Shown here in pieces: positions 53,084 to 61,576 of a DNA stretch of 64,000 nt. The notes below the pieces were generated by a model that saw only the letters and a list, made by a program, of their open reading frames with translations, searched no databases and had not been told where the DNA came from. Positions within the stretch are counted from its first letter, which is position 1. Each line of letters starts with the position of its first letter. The stretch comes from Streptomyces sp. NBC_00414 (GTDB lineage Bacteria; Actinomycetota; Actinomycetes; Streptomycetales; Streptomycetaceae): NCBI RefSeq assembly GCF_036038375.1, contig NZ_CP107935.1, positions 1,674,001 through 1,738,000 of the forward strand, in the 5' to 3' direction. The translations under genes were made by a program, and so were the position numbers.

Positions 53084-54106
53084 CTACGCCTTACGACGGG
53101 ACGTCATCGTCCGCTGGATCAGGATGAACGCACAGAGCAACACACCCGTCGCGATCTTCGTCCACCACGAGCTGAGCGTGCCCTCGAACTGGATCAGGCT
53201 CTTGATCAGGCCGAGCACGAGGACACCGAACAACGTGCCCACCACATAACCCGACCCGCCCGTCAGCAACGTCCCGCCGATGACAACGGCCGCGATCGCG
53301 TCGAGTTCGAGACCGGTCGCGTGCAGCGGGTCACCGGACTGGATGTAGAGGGTGAACAGAAGACCTGCCAGCGCGGAGCAGAACCCGCTCATCGTGTAGA
53401 CCGCGATCTTCGTCCCGCCCTGCGGAAGCCCCATCAGCAGCGCCGACTGCTCGTTGCCACCGATCGCGTACACCCGGCGGCCGAACCGCGTGTAGTGCAG
53501 GACGTAGAAGGCCGCGGCCAGGACCACGAGCGAGACGATCGCCCCGATCGAGAGGAATCCTCCTCCCAGGGACACCTGGGCCTGGGCCATGCTGCTCACC
53601 GAGGAGTCGCCGATCGAGATCGACTCCTTGCTGATGACCAGGCACAGGCCCCGGAAGAGGAACAGACCCGCCAGGGTCACGATGAAGGGCTGGATCTCGA
53701 AGTTCTGGATCACATAGCCCATGAGGTAGCCGCCGAAGGCACCCACGGCCAGCGCCATCGGGATGACCAGCACCAGCGGCAGGCCCTGACGTTCCACCAG
53801 CCACGCCGTGAACATGGTGGTGAAGCCGATGACGGAACCGACGGAGAGGTCGATGCCGCCGGAGAGGATGACGAAGGTGGCACCGACGGCGGCGACCAGT
53901 AGGTAACTGTTGTCGATGAACAGGTTGAGGAACACCTGCGTCTCGGCGAACCCGTAGTTCTGGTACCGGCTGAGGCCGATGGCGTACATGACGAGGAAGA
54001 GACCGGCCGTCACCAGGACGGGCAGGCGGCGGTCGGCGAGGACGCGTGCGGCCCGGCTCGGTGTGCCGTTGGCCGGCGCCTTGGGCTGCTGGGTTGTCGT
54101 GGTCAT
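53084..54106 (-). CDS. sugar ABC transporter permease, YjfF-like
   Basis: A 340-residue permease of the ribose/galactofuranose (RbsC/YtfT/YjfF) class with about 9-10 helices. ATFVILSGGIDLSVGSVIGF, YVIQNFEIQPFIVTLAGLFL and GLELDAIAAVVIGGTLLTGG are the usual loop signatures, including the EAA-like segment contacting the ATPase. It is the second membrane subunit and last gene of the four-gene importer. Starts ATG 54106 or GTG 54109 both overlap the previous stop. The order substrate-binding, ATPase, YtfT, YjfF is the same as in the E. coli galactofuranose system. Confidence 0.92.
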   Translation of the reverse strand: MTTTTQQPKAPANGTPSRAARVLADRRLPVLVTAGLFLVMYAIGLSRYQNYGFAETQVFLNLFIDNSYLLVAAVGATFVILSGGIDLSVGSVIGFTTMFTAWLVERQGLPLVLVIPMALAVGAFGGYLMGYVIQNFEIQPFIVTLAGLFLFRGLCLVISKESISIGDSSVSSMAQAQVSLGGGFLSIGAIVSLVVLAAAFYVLHYTRFGRRVYAIGGNEQSALLMGLPQGGTKIAVYTMSGFCSALAGLLFTLYIQSGDPLHATGLELDAIAAVVIGGTLLTGGSGYVVGTLFGVLVLGLIKSLIQFEGTLSSWWTKIATGVLLCAFILIQRTMTSRRKA

Positions 54107-55206
54107 CACGAGACCTCCATCTTGCGTACGGTCTCGGGCGTCGCGGCGGTGTCCGCCGGGACCTCGGCCTGCCTGACGTCCCGTTTGCCGCCGAAGCGAC
54201 CGCTCCCGAAGACCTTGGCGCGGAACTTCGGGGACTGCATCAGGCAGACGATGATGACGACGGCGGCCTTGAAGACCAGGTTGGTCTGGGTGGGCACGCC
54301 GATCGTGTAGATCGTGGTGGTGAGTGTCTGGATGACCAGGGCGCCGACGACCGTGCCGCCGATGGAGAACCGGCCGCCGAGCAGCGACGTACCGCCGATG
54401 ACGACGGCGAGGATCGCGTCCAGCTCGATCCACAGACCGGCGTTGTTGCCGTCCGCGGCCGAGGTGTTGGAGCTGATCATCAGGCCCGCGATACCGGCGC
54501 ACAGCGCGCAGAAGACGTACACCATGATCTTGATGCGGCGGGAGCGGATGCCGACCAGGCGGCTGGCCTCGGCGTTGCCGCCGACCGACTCGACGAGCAG
54601 GCCGAGCGCCGTGCGGCGGGTCAGTGCCACGGTGACGGCGACCACGGCCGCCACCACGAAGATGGAGAAGGGCAGCGTCAGCCAGTAACCGCCGCCGATC
54701 AGTTTGTACGGCTCGCTGTTGACGGTGATGATCTGCCCGTCGGTGATCAGCTGGGCGACTCCGCGTCCGGCGACCATGATGATCAGCGTGGCGATGATCG
54801 GCTGGATGCCCATCCGGGCGACCAGGAAGCCGTTCCAGAGACCGCAGACGACGGCGGCGGCCAGGCCGATGCCCATCGCGAGCAGCACTCCGGAGAGCGC
54901 GTCCTGGTCGGCCTGGTCACTGATGTACGAGCAGGTCAGGGCCCCGGTGATGGCGACGACGGCGCCGACGGACAGGTCGATGCCGCCGGTCGCGATGACC
55001 AGGGTCATGCCGACGGCGACCAGGATGAGGGGCGAGCCGAAGAGCACGATCGAGACGAGGCTGCCGTAGAGGTGGCCGTCCGTCATCTTGATCGAGAAGA
55101 AGTCGGGCGTGAAGGGGACGTTGACGAGCAGCAGGACGACCAGCACGGCGACCGGCCAGAACAGGTGATGGTGGGTCAGCGCTCGCCATCGGGGAGTGGT
55201 GGTCAC
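54106..55206 (-). CDS. sugar ABC transporter permease, YtfT-like
   Basis: A 366-residue permease. It has about ten helices (PVAVLVVLLLVNVPFTPDFF onward), GMTLVIATGGIDLSVGAVVA, GNAEASRLVGIRSRRIKIMV (coupling loop) and GLWIELDAILAVVIGGTSLL. The C-terminal tail (DVRQAEVPADTAATPETVRK) is cytoplasmic and disordered. The GTG start overlaps the ATPase stop (GTGA), and the stop overlaps the next permease start. It forms the translocation pore with the YjfF-like protein. Confidence 0.92.
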   Translation of the reverse strand: MTTTPRWRALTHHHLFWPVAVLVVLLLVNVPFTPDFFSIKMTDGHLYGSLVSIVLFGSPLILVAVGMTLVIATGGIDLSVGAVVAITGALTCSYISDQADQDALSGVLLAMGIGLAAAVVCGLWNGFLVARMGIQPIIATLIIMVAGRGVAQLITDGQIITVNSEPYKLIGGGYWLTLPFSIFVVAAVVAVTVALTRRTALGLLVESVGGNAEASRLVGIRSRRIKIMVYVFCALCAGIAGLMISSNTSAADGNNAGLWIELDAILAVVIGGTSLLGGRFSIGGTVVGALVIQTLTTTIYTIGVPTQTNLVFKAAVVIIVCLMQSPKFRAKVFGSGRFGGKRDVRQAEVPADTAATPETVRKMEVS

Positions 55207-56741
55207 TGGTGCTCTCCGCTCGCGATGGTCTCCAGGATCCGGGTGGGGGTGATCTCGGGCCCGTTGGCCAGCTGGGCCACGAGCTTGCGGTCGCGCAGCA
55301 CGCCGATGGTGTGGCTGAGCCGCAGCACCTCCTCCAGCTCGGCCGCGATGTACAGCACGGCCATGCCTTCCTCGGAGAGCGAGACCACCAGTTTCTGGAT
55401 CTCGGCCTTCGCGCCGATGTCGATGCCGCGCGTCGGCTCGTCCAGGATCAGCAGCTTGGGCTGGGTGATCAGCCAGCGGGCGAGCAGGACCTTCTGCTGG
55501 TTGCCGCCGCTGAGTTGGCCGACCCGCGCCTCGGGGTTGGCCGGCCGGATGTCCAGGGCCTTGATGTACTTGGCGACGAGTTCGTCGCGCTGGGCGACCG
55601 GGATGGGCCGGGTCCAGCCGCGGGCGGCCTGCAGGGCGAGGATGATGTTCTCGCGCACGGTCAGGTCCGGTACGAGGCCCTCGGTCTTGCGGTTCTCCGA
55701 GCAGAAGGCGACACCGGCGGCGATCGCGTCGTTCGGGGCGCTCATCGAGACCTGTTTGCCGCCGATGCTGACCTTGCCGCTGTCCGGCTGGTCGGCGCCG
55801 AAGAGGAGGCGGGCCAGTTCGGTGCGGCCCGAGCCGAGCAGTCCCGCGAGTCCGATGACCTCGCCCTTCTTGATCTCCAGGTCGAAGGGGGCGATGCCGC
55901 CTGCCCTGCCGACGCCGTCGGCCTTGAGCAGCGACTCCCCCACGCCGGCGTGGAGTTGGTGGTCGTGCAGCTCCTCCAGCTGGTCCAGGGCCTTGCCGAT
56001 CATCAGCTGGACGAGGCCGACCTGGTCGAGGTCGCGGACCATGTGCTCACCGACGAGGGTGCCGTTGCGCAGGACGGTCATCCGGTCGCAGACCTCGTAG
56101 ATCTGGTCCAGGAAGTGCGAGACGAACAGGATCGCCACGCCCTCACCCTTCAACCGCCGCATCAGGGCGAAGAGTTCGAGCACCTCGTCACGGTCGAGGC
56201 TGGAGGTCGGCTCGTCGAGGATGAGCACCTTGGTGCCGGCCCCCTGGCCGTCGGCGTCTCCGGTGCCCACCGACCGTACGATCGCGACCAGCTGCTGCAC
56301 GGCCAGCGGGTACGAGGACAGCGGGGCCTCGACGTCGATGTCGAGGCCGAGCCGGTCGACCAGCTCGGCGGCCTCGCGGCGCAGCCGCTTCCACTGGATG
56401 CGGCCGAAGCGGGTGGGTTCGCGGCCGATGAAGATGTTCTCCGCCACCGACAGGTTGGGGCAGAGGTTGACCTCCTGGTAGACCGTGCTGATCCCGGCCT
56501 GCTGGGCCTGTGACGGGCTGTGGAAGCGTACGGACGTGCCGTTGAGGGTGACGGTGCCGCCGTCCAGGGAGTAGACCCCGGTCAGCACCTTGATGAGAGT
56601 GGACTTGCCGGCGCCGTTCTCGCCGAGCAGGGCGTGGATCTCGCCGGGGAAGAGCCGGAAGTCGACACCCGACAGAGCCCGTACCCCCGGAAACTCTTTG
56701 ACTATGCCCGTCAACTCCAGGACGGGCAGCGGCTCTGCCAT
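55203..56741 (-). CDS. sugar ABC transporter ATPase with two nucleotide-binding domains, YtfR-like
   Basis: A 512-residue tandem ATPase as in RbsA/YtfR. The first domain has Walker A GENGAGKST near residue 40 and Walker B LILDEPTSSLD. The second has the signature LSGGNQQKV and LLILDEPTRGID, with the degenerate P-loop GLLGSGRTELA that is normal in this class. The signature of the first domain (SSYPLAVQQLVAI) is also degenerate. It drives import through the YtfT/YjfF-like pore. ATG 56741 is preferred to ATG 56756 because GAGGAG (complement of 56748-56753) lies at the right distance before it. Confidence 0.93.
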   Translation of the reverse strand: MAEPLPVLELTGIVKEFPGVRALSGVDFRLFPGEIHALLGENGAGKSTLIKVLTGVYSLDGGTVTLNGTSVRFHSPSQAQQAGISTVYQEVNLCPNLSVAENIFIGREPTRFGRIQWKRLRREAAELVDRLGLDIDVEAPLSSYPLAVQQLVAIVRSVGTGDADGQGAGTKVLILDEPTSSLDRDEVLELFALMRRLKGEGVAILFVSHFLDQIYEVCDRMTVLRNGTLVGEHMVRDLDQVGLVQLMIGKALDQLEELHDHQLHAGVGESLLKADGVGRAGGIAPFDLEIKKGEVIGLAGLLGSGRTELARLLFGADQPDSGKVSIGGKQVSMSAPNDAIAAGVAFCSENRKTEGLVPDLTVRENIILALQAARGWTRPIPVAQRDELVAKYIKALDIRPANPEARVGQLSGGNQQKVLLARWLITQPKLLILDEPTRGIDIGAKAEIQKLVVSLSEEGMAVLYIAAELEEVLRLSHTIGVLRDRKLVAQLANGPEITPTRILETIASGEHQ

Positions 56742-56853
56742 GGCAGCGCTCCTCATGGATATTCGTTCAGGCCCGCAGGGAGCCCCCTCGGCCGGGGTGT
56801 GGCCGGCTGGACGGAGGCTCCCTGGCGGTCGGTGCGGTCGATCAGCGAATGCC

Positions 56854-56965
56854 GATCAGTACTTGCAGCCAGTACGTGCCGGTCAGTGCTTGTAGCCAGT
56901 ACGTGCCGGTCAGTACCTGCGCGTCAGCACTTGAGGATCAGTACTCGCGGGTCAGTACTTGCGGG
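56854..56965. repeat. 27-bp and shorter degenerate repeats copied from the end of the substrate-binding gene
   Basis: 27-bp units at 56854-56880 and 56881-56907, then shorter copies, all contain GTCAGTACTTGC, the complement of the last codons and stop (Lys-Tyr-stop) of the substrate-binding gene at 56952. They fill the 210-bp gap before the ATPase gene, and so add space and possibly mRNA structure after the most highly needed subunit. Confidence 0.75.
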
Positions 56966-57968
56966 TGGGGAGGGCTTCCTTGGCCTGCTCCTGCAGGAAG
57001 TCGCCCTCCTTGGTCTTGATCCGGCGCTCCACCGTCTCGCCGTCGTTGACCTTCTTCACGAGGTCCATCAGCTGCGGGCCGAGCAGCGGGTTGCACTCGA
57101 CGATGCCGTTGATCTTGCCCTCGGACATCGCGACGAAGCCGTCCTTCACGCCGTCGACCGAGACGATCAGGATGTCCTTGCCGGGCTTCTTGCCGGCCGC
57201 CTCGATGGACTGGATGGCGCCGAGGGCCATGTCGTCGTTGTGCGCGTAGAGCACGTTGATGTCCGGGTTGGACTGCAGGAAAGCCGCCATGACCTGCTTG
57301 CCGCCGGCCCTGGTGAAGTCACCGGTCTGGCTGACGACGACCTTCCAGTCGTCCTTGTGCTCGGCGTCCATGATCTCCTTGAAGCCCTTGGCGCGCTCGA
57401 TCGCGGGGGCGGCACCGGTGGTGCCCTCCAGCTGTGCGATCTTCACCGCGCCCTTGTGGCCGGCCTTCTCAAGGACCTTCTCCAGCATCTTGGCCGCGCG
57501 GCGGCCCTCGTCGATGAAGTCCGAGCCGATGAAGGAGACGTACAGGGAGTCGTCGGACGTCTCGATGGAGCGGTCGGTGAGGATGACCGGGATCTTCGCG
57601 GTCTTGGCCTCCTTGAGCACCGCGTCCCAGCCCGTGACGACCACCGGCGAGAAGGCTATGACGTTCACCTTCTGCGCGATGTAGCTGCGGATCGCCGAGA
57701 TCTGGTTCTCCTGCTTCTGCTGCGCGTCGGAGAATTTGAGGGTGTAGCCGGCGTCCTTGGCCGCTTCCTTGACCGACTTGGTGTTGGCGGTGCGCCAGCC
57801 GCTCTCGGAACCGACCTGCGCGAAGCCCAGCGTGATCTTCTTGCCGCCGCCGTTGCCGGAGTCGGAGCCGGAACCGGAGGAGCTGTCGTCCTCCTTGGCA
57901 CAGGCCGCCAGGCCGCCCGTGAGCGCCACGCCGACCGCCGCGGTGAGGAAGTTCCTTCTGTTGAGCAT
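56952..57968 (-). CDS. periplasmic-type sugar-binding lipoprotein, YtfQ-like
   Basis: A 338-residue substrate-binding protein. The signal begins MLNRRNFLTAAVGVALTGGL with lipobox LAAC at residues 20-23. The mature part follows YtfQ closely: ITLGFAQVGSESGWRTANTK, DAQQKQENQISAIRSYIAQK, FSPVVVTGWDAVLKEAK, LTDRSIE, QLEGTTGAAPAIERAKGF, QTGDFTRAGGKQVM and YAHNDDMALGAIQSIEAAGK. E. coli YtfQ binds galactofuranose. Given the GH43/AbfB enzymes nearby, the ligand could be arabinofuranose, galactofuranose or their oligomers. AAGGAG is six bases before the ATG. The CGTTCGAAATACCG box lies 96 bp upstream. Confidence 0.94.
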   Translation of the reverse strand: MLNRRNFLTAAVGVALTGGLAACAKEDDSSSGSGSDSGNGGGKKITLGFAQVGSESGWRTANTKSVKEAAKDAGYTLKFSDAQQKQENQISAIRSYIAQKVNVIAFSPVVVTGWDAVLKEAKTAKIPVILTDRSIETSDDSLYVSFIGSDFIDEGRRAAKMLEKVLEKAGHKGAVKIAQLEGTTGAAPAIERAKGFKEIMDAEHKDDWKVVVSQTGDFTRAGGKQVMAAFLQSNPDINVLYAHNDDMALGAIQSIEAAGKKPGKDILIVSVDGVKDGFVAMSEGKINGIVECNPLLGPQLMDLVKKVNDGETVERRIKTKEGDFLQEQAKEALPTRKY

Positions 57969-58063
57969 GTTCTTCTCCTTTGAAGAGCCGGCCCACTGGG
58001 GCCTGCTGGTACGCGCTTGGTACTCGTCGGGACAAGCCCCGGCATGTCCAGCATGCCGATCAT

Positions 58064-58084
58064 CGTTCGAAATACCGGTCAAAC
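58064..58084 (-). promoter_or_regulatory. importer promoter region with shared sugar-operon box
   Basis: CGTTCGAAATACCGG (58064-58078) is directly next to TTGACC (complement of 58079-58084), a possible -35 box on the minus strand. The -10 match is weak. The box is the same as at the GH43 operon (52836). Confidence 0.65.
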
Positions 58085-58127
58085 GGGGCGAGTGGGAATG
58101 TGTGGGAGACGGCTGTCGGGTGCTGTG

Positions 58128-59174
58128 TCAGACGGGCGGGGCGCCCTGGTCGGAGGTGTACGGATAGGTACTGGCGCGGACGACGAGCTGGGGTTCGATG
58201 GCGATCCGGAGTGCGCCGGACGGCTCTCTGCCCTCGATCAGGTCCAGCAGCAGGGCGATGCTCCGCTTGCCGACCGCCGCGAAGTCCTGCCGGACGGTGG
58301 TGAGCGGAGGCGCGAAGAACTCCGACTCAGGAATGTCGTCGAAGCCGACCACCGCCACGTCCTGGGGAGTTCGCACCCCCGCCTCACGCAGGGCGCGCAA
58401 CACCCCCAGTGCCATCTGGTCGTTGGCGACGAAGACGGCGGTCAGCCCCCGGCCCAGCCAGCCGGCCAGTTCCTGGCCCGCCCGGTAGCCGGAGAGCGGG
58501 CTCCAGTCCCCGCGCAGCATCAACGGCGGTTCCACGCCCGCCGTTTCGAGGGTGGCCCGCCAGCCCGCGGCCCGGTCCGCGGCCTCCTGCCAGTCCTCGG
58601 GTCCGGCGAGGTGCCAGACCGTACGGTGGCCGGCGGCCAGCAGGTGGCGGGTGGCCAGGCGGGCACCCAGGTGCTGATCCACGTTGACGCTGGGGATCTC
58701 CACTCCGGGCCCGCTGCCCACGGTCACCACCGGGAACGGGTGCCTGAGTTCGGCGAGGGCCTCGACCGCCGACCGCTGCGGCGCGACGGCGACGACTCCC
58801 TCCACCCCGCCCTCGCTGAGGTGGTCCACCGCCTCGGACAGTGTCTCGACGGTCAGCTTGCGCAGACTGACCGTGGAGACGAGATAGCCCTCGGCGCGTG
58901 CCGCCTCCTCAAGTGCGAAGAGGGTGCTGGCCGGACCGTAGAGGGTGGTGTCCGAGGCGACCACACCCAGGGTCCGGGTGCGCCGGGTGACCAGGGCTCG
59001 CGCGGAGGAGTTTCGGCGGTAGCCCATCTCCTCGATCGCCCGCAGCACCCTGGCCCGTGTCTCGACCCGCACGTTGGGGTGATCCCCCAGCACACGGGAA
59101 ACAGTCTGGTGGGACACGCCCGCCAGTCGCGCGACATCGGCCATGGTGGGCGGCCGAAGCTGGGATTGTGCCAT
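58128..59174 (-). CDS. LacI-family transcriptional regulator
   Basis: A 348-residue repressor. The DNA-binding domain is TMADVARLAGVSHQTVSRVL (residues 10-29) with hinge RRNSSARALVTRRTRTLGVV. The sugar-binding core follows (SEGGVEGVVAVAPQRSAVEA, VNVDQHLGARLATRHLLAAG, FDDIPESEFFAPPLTTVRQD). It sits upstream of and in line with the importer, so it is the obvious regulator of the furanoside module. Likely sites are the CGWWCGAAATACCG boxes and a lac-like palindrome at 59274 before its own gene. AAGGAGGTG precedes the ATG. The effector is presumably a furanose sugar. Confidence 0.93.
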   Translation of the reverse strand: MAQSQLRPPTMADVARLAGVSHQTVSRVLGDHPNVRVETRARVLRAIEEMGYRRNSSARALVTRRTRTLGVVASDTTLYGPASTLFALEEAARAEGYLVSTVSLRKLTVETLSEAVDHLSEGGVEGVVAVAPQRSAVEALAELRHPFPVVTVGSGPGVEIPSVNVDQHLGARLATRHLLAAGHRTVWHLAGPEDWQEAADRAAGWRATLETAGVEPPLMLRGDWSPLSGYRAGQELAGWLGRGLTAVFVANDQMALGVLRALREAGVRTPQDVAVVGFDDIPESEFFAPPLTTVRQDFAAVGKRSIALLLDLIEGREPSGALRIAIEPQLVVRASTYPYTSDQGAPPV

Positions 59175-59273
59175 GCCGCACCTCCTTGGCGGTCGTGTAC
59201 CGAGAACTTCCCGTGCCGGTCCTGTGCGGGACCCGGCCATCGGCTCGCGCATCGGCTGGTGATTGCGGAGGTC

Positions 59274-59292
59274 ATTGTGAGCGCTAACAATT
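59274..59292. promoter_or_regulatory. lac-like operator upstream of the LacI gene
   Basis: ATTGTGAGCGCTAACAATT is a near-perfect palindrome with the AGCGCT centre typical of LacI-family operators. It lies 100 bp before the LacI start, which suggests autoregulation or control of the divergent promoter at 59423. Confidence 0.75.
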
Positions 59293-59422
59293 CATGCGGG
59301 TCAAGGGGGCCGACAACAGGAGGGCATCACGTTTGAGTAACGCGCCGGAAGCACGCTGTTGCGGAACGGCGGCGCACGGCCCGCGGTCGCGGCGCGGGTC
59401 CGGCACAGGTGCGGCAAAGGTA

Positions 59423-59488
59423 TTGACGGGCCTCGGGCGCGGCCCTAGATTGCGGCACCGAAACCTCGAACCACGAACGAAATACCGG
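59423..59488 (+). promoter_or_regulatory. strong promoter with sugar-operon box but no sugar gene behind it
   Basis: -35 TTGACG (59423-59428), 17-bp spacer, -10 TAGATT (59446-59451) on the plus strand. The box CGAACGAAATACCGG (59474-59488) sits about +16 to +30, the same position as in the GH43 operon. The next gene is a GNAT protein at 59582. Only a short frame (about 59498-59575) lies between. Confidence 0.7.
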
Positions 59489-59581
59489 ACGTTGGTATGC
59501 CGGACCTCGACGGACCGAACGCCGGCAGGAACCGGCCAGGGCCTCAACTCACCTCCATGGCAACGTGGTTAAGGTGATCAG

Positions 59582-60496
59582 GTGACGGAATTCGGCATCC
59601 TCGACGACAGCACGGAGTGGCAGGCGGACTTCGAGCGGCGGCTGCGCGCCTCGTACACGGCGGCCGGTCTCGGCGTCGACGGCGTGGAGCGCAGACTCCA
59701 GGGTGTGCGCGACGACATCGGTGACTGGACGGTCGCCGAGATCATGGACGCCGGGACCCGGGTGGGTTACGTCGCCGTGGTCGTGGCCGACCACAACGGC
59801 ACGCTCGCGGGCCGCGTCGGAGACCTCCGCGTCGACGTGCCCCACGCGGGCCAGGGTCACGAACAGGCCGCGCGGGACTGGGCCGAGGAGTGGTGTGCGG
59901 AGCGCGGCGCACGCCGGCTGGACGTACGGCTCACCGAACCCGCCGACGGGCTGTTCGGGGATTACCGGGTCCGCGGCCAGGCCAGGTTGCGGCGTATCGG
60001 CTCCCGGCCGGAACTTGCCGACGGCGTCACCGTACGGCCGATGACACCGGCCGAGTATCCCGACTGGCTCGCCTACGAGAAGGCCGCCTACGTCGACGAC
60101 ATCGTCCGGTCGGGGGCCCTGGCCCCCGAGGAGGCCCGGCGCAAGTCCGACCTCGACTTCGCGAAGGTGATCCCCGAGGGCCTGTCGACGCCCGGCAACA
60201 CGTTCCTGGTGCTTGAGGCGGCGGGCGGGACGATCGGCACGGGCTGGCTGAAGCACCGGTATCTGCCGGGGGTCACCTACGGCTACTCGCTGAACATCGA
60301 GGAGAAGCACCGCCGCAAAGGGTACGGTCTGGTCGCGATGGCGGCCGGTGAACAGGCAACGCTCGCGGCGGGCGACTCGGCCCTGATGTTCACCGTGTGG
60401 GGCGGCAACGAGGCGGCGACGAAGCTGTACACGCGCGCCGGCTACCGGATCGTGGAGGAGAACCTCGCGATCGGCCTTCCCCGCTCGGCTGCCTGA
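59582..60496 (+). CDS. GNAT-family N-acetyltransferase, tandem domains
   Basis: A 304-residue protein with two GNAT-like halves. The N-terminal one (residues 1-150) is degenerate, with VGDLRVDVPHAGQGHEQAAR. The C-terminal one has VTYGYSLNIEEKHRRKGYGL, the R/Q-x-x-G-x-G/A acetyl-CoA loop, and NEAATKLYTRAGYRIVEE. It would acetylate a small molecule or peptide. The GTG start follows AAGGTGATCAG. It is downstream of a strong promoter with a sugar-operon box, so its expression may now follow the LacI regulator even though its function looks unrelated. Confidence 0.88.
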   Translation: MTEFGILDDSTEWQADFERRLRASYTAAGLGVDGVERRLQGVRDDIGDWTVAEIMDAGTRVGYVAVVVADHNGTLAGRVGDLRVDVPHAGQGHEQAARDWAEEWCAERGARRLDVRLTEPADGLFGDYRVRGQARLRRIGSRPELADGVTVRPMTPAEYPDWLAYEKAAYVDDIVRSGALAPEEARRKSDLDFAKVIPEGLSTPGNTFLVLEAAGGTIGTGWLKHRYLPGVTYGYSLNIEEKHRRKGYGLVAMAAGEQATLAAGDSALMFTVWGGNEAATKLYTRAGYRIVEENLAIGLPRSAA

Positions 60497-60557
60497 CGCG
60501 GCCCGGTCGGCATCCGGCGGGGCACGGAGGAGAACGGGGCCGCTCATCGGCACGAAA

Positions 60558-60583
60558 CAGGGGCCACCCGAAGGTGACCCCTG
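60558..60583. terminator. hairpin after the GNAT gene
   Basis: CAGGGGCCACC, loop CGAA, GGTGACCCCTG: an 11-bp stem with two mismatched pairs. It lies between the GNAT stop and the 3' end of the tRNA-Pro fragment, which reads the other way, and so could serve both directions. Confidence 0.7.
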
Positions 60584-60597
60584 CCTGCGACGTTCCC

Positions 60598-60640
60598 GTC
60601 GGGACGACAGGATTTGAACCTGCGACCCCTTGACCCCCAG
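60598..60640 (-). tRNA. 3' half of a tRNA-Pro(GGG) gene (attachment-site remnant)
   Basis: Read on the minus strand, the segment holds the anticodon-loop end and 3' anticodon arm (CTGGGGGTCAAG), the variable loop, the T arm GCAGGTTCAAATCCTGT and the 3' acceptor strand CGTCCCGA. The 5' half (D arm and 5' acceptor) is missing: the DNA changes abruptly to unrelated sequence at 60641, inside the anticodon loop. Integrative elements commonly target the 3' half of tRNA genes, which leaves exactly this kind of partial copy. It is not a working tRNA. Confidence 0.8.
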
Positions 60641-60736
60641 GAGTGCGGGCTGCCGGGATTATCTGGATGAACCGGCTATTTCAAGGGCAGATACCGTGCG
60701 CCTCGCGGTATGAAGTTCGGCACCGCGCATGCCGTT

Positions 60737-60757
60737 TGGTCCCCAACTGGTCCCCAG
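60737..60757. repeat. TGGTCCCC pair, left copy
   Basis: TGGTCCCCAAC (60737-60747) then TGGTCCCCAG (60748-60757). The same two units recur in the opposite order at 63219-63242. Together they bracket the IS110 fragment and the nuclease-like gene. TGGTCCCC motifs often lie near integrase genes of Streptomyces elements, but no integrase is present. Confidence 0.55.
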
Positions 60758-60852
60758 AACGCAGACCAGGTCCAGCCCCACAGCCGAGCGCGGACCGATA
60801 ACCGCTCGCTCGGTCGTGACGGCTCCGGGGGCTCTGATGCTCCTATCGTTGG

Positions 60853-61515
60853 TCAAGTGGCGGCGAGCCAGCTGCGATAGGTGTCGGCGAACGCATCGTC
60901 ACGGCGAAGTCCGCGTTCGATGTTGGAGATAACGGCGGGCCAGACTCTCAAGTGGTTCGCCGCGGCGGTCAGTGTGATGTTCTTGGCCTGCCGGGCGGCC
61001 CGGAGATCCGCGATCTCCGGGACCTCGCCCATCGTGGTCAGGAGGCGGAAGATCTCACGGGCGATGGCGCGTTTGAGGAGCCGGATGATCTCTTTCTTCG
61101 TCCGGCCGGCATCGACCTGACGCGCCACGTAGTCACGGGTGCGCTGATCACGGCGCATGCGGCAGAGCGCGATGCGATAGAGGGCTCCGTTCGCAGCGCG
61201 GTCACCGCCGCGCGAGAGCCGGTGACGGTTGGTCTTGCCGCTGGAGGCTGGCACGGGTGCGGCCCCGCATAGCGCGGCGAAGGAAGCCTCGGTGCGCAGG
61301 CGCGCGGGATTGTCACCGCCGGTGATCAGCAGCTGCGCGGCGGTGTCCGGGCCGACGCCGAAGGCGGCGCGCAAGCCAGGGTTGAACCGCGTGACCAGGA
61401 CATCCAACTCTGCGGTCAGAGCAGCGTGTTCGGTGGTCAGGTTCTTGACGCGTTGCGCGAGCGAGCGCAGGGCGGTCAGGATCGAGTCACGGCCACCGGG
61501 ACCCGCATATCACTA
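60853..61515 (-). pseudogene. IS110-family transposase, C-terminal fragment with Xre-like tail
   Basis: The readable frame runs from about 61515 (just after stop codons) to 60853. It contains the Transposase_20 domain (FNPGLRAAFGVGPDTAAQLL, FAALCGAAPVPASSGKTNRH, LSRGGDRAANGALYRIALCR) and a C-terminal helix-turn-helix-like tail (NITLTAAANHLRVWPAVISN, IERGLRRDD) seen in actinobacterial IS110 proteins. The N-terminal RuvC-like DEDD catalytic domain is absent, so the enzyme cannot act. An ATG at 61407 could still start a 184-residue product. Confidence 0.82.
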
Positions 61516-61576
61516 TGACTGTCAGTGGTCGACGCTACCGTGAGAGACGAGCTAGATCGGCTCGTGGCCTCGGAGG

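Noticed and set aside
56854..56965. Spacer repeats considered as a CRISPR or iteron origin
   Set aside because: Units vary in length (27 bp to about 14 bp), have no unique spacers and derive from the adjacent coding end. There are no replication genes nearby.
60853..61407. An intact IS110 transposase
   Set aside because: The frame covers only the C-terminal half. The catalytic DEDD domain is missing and stop codons lie just upstream.
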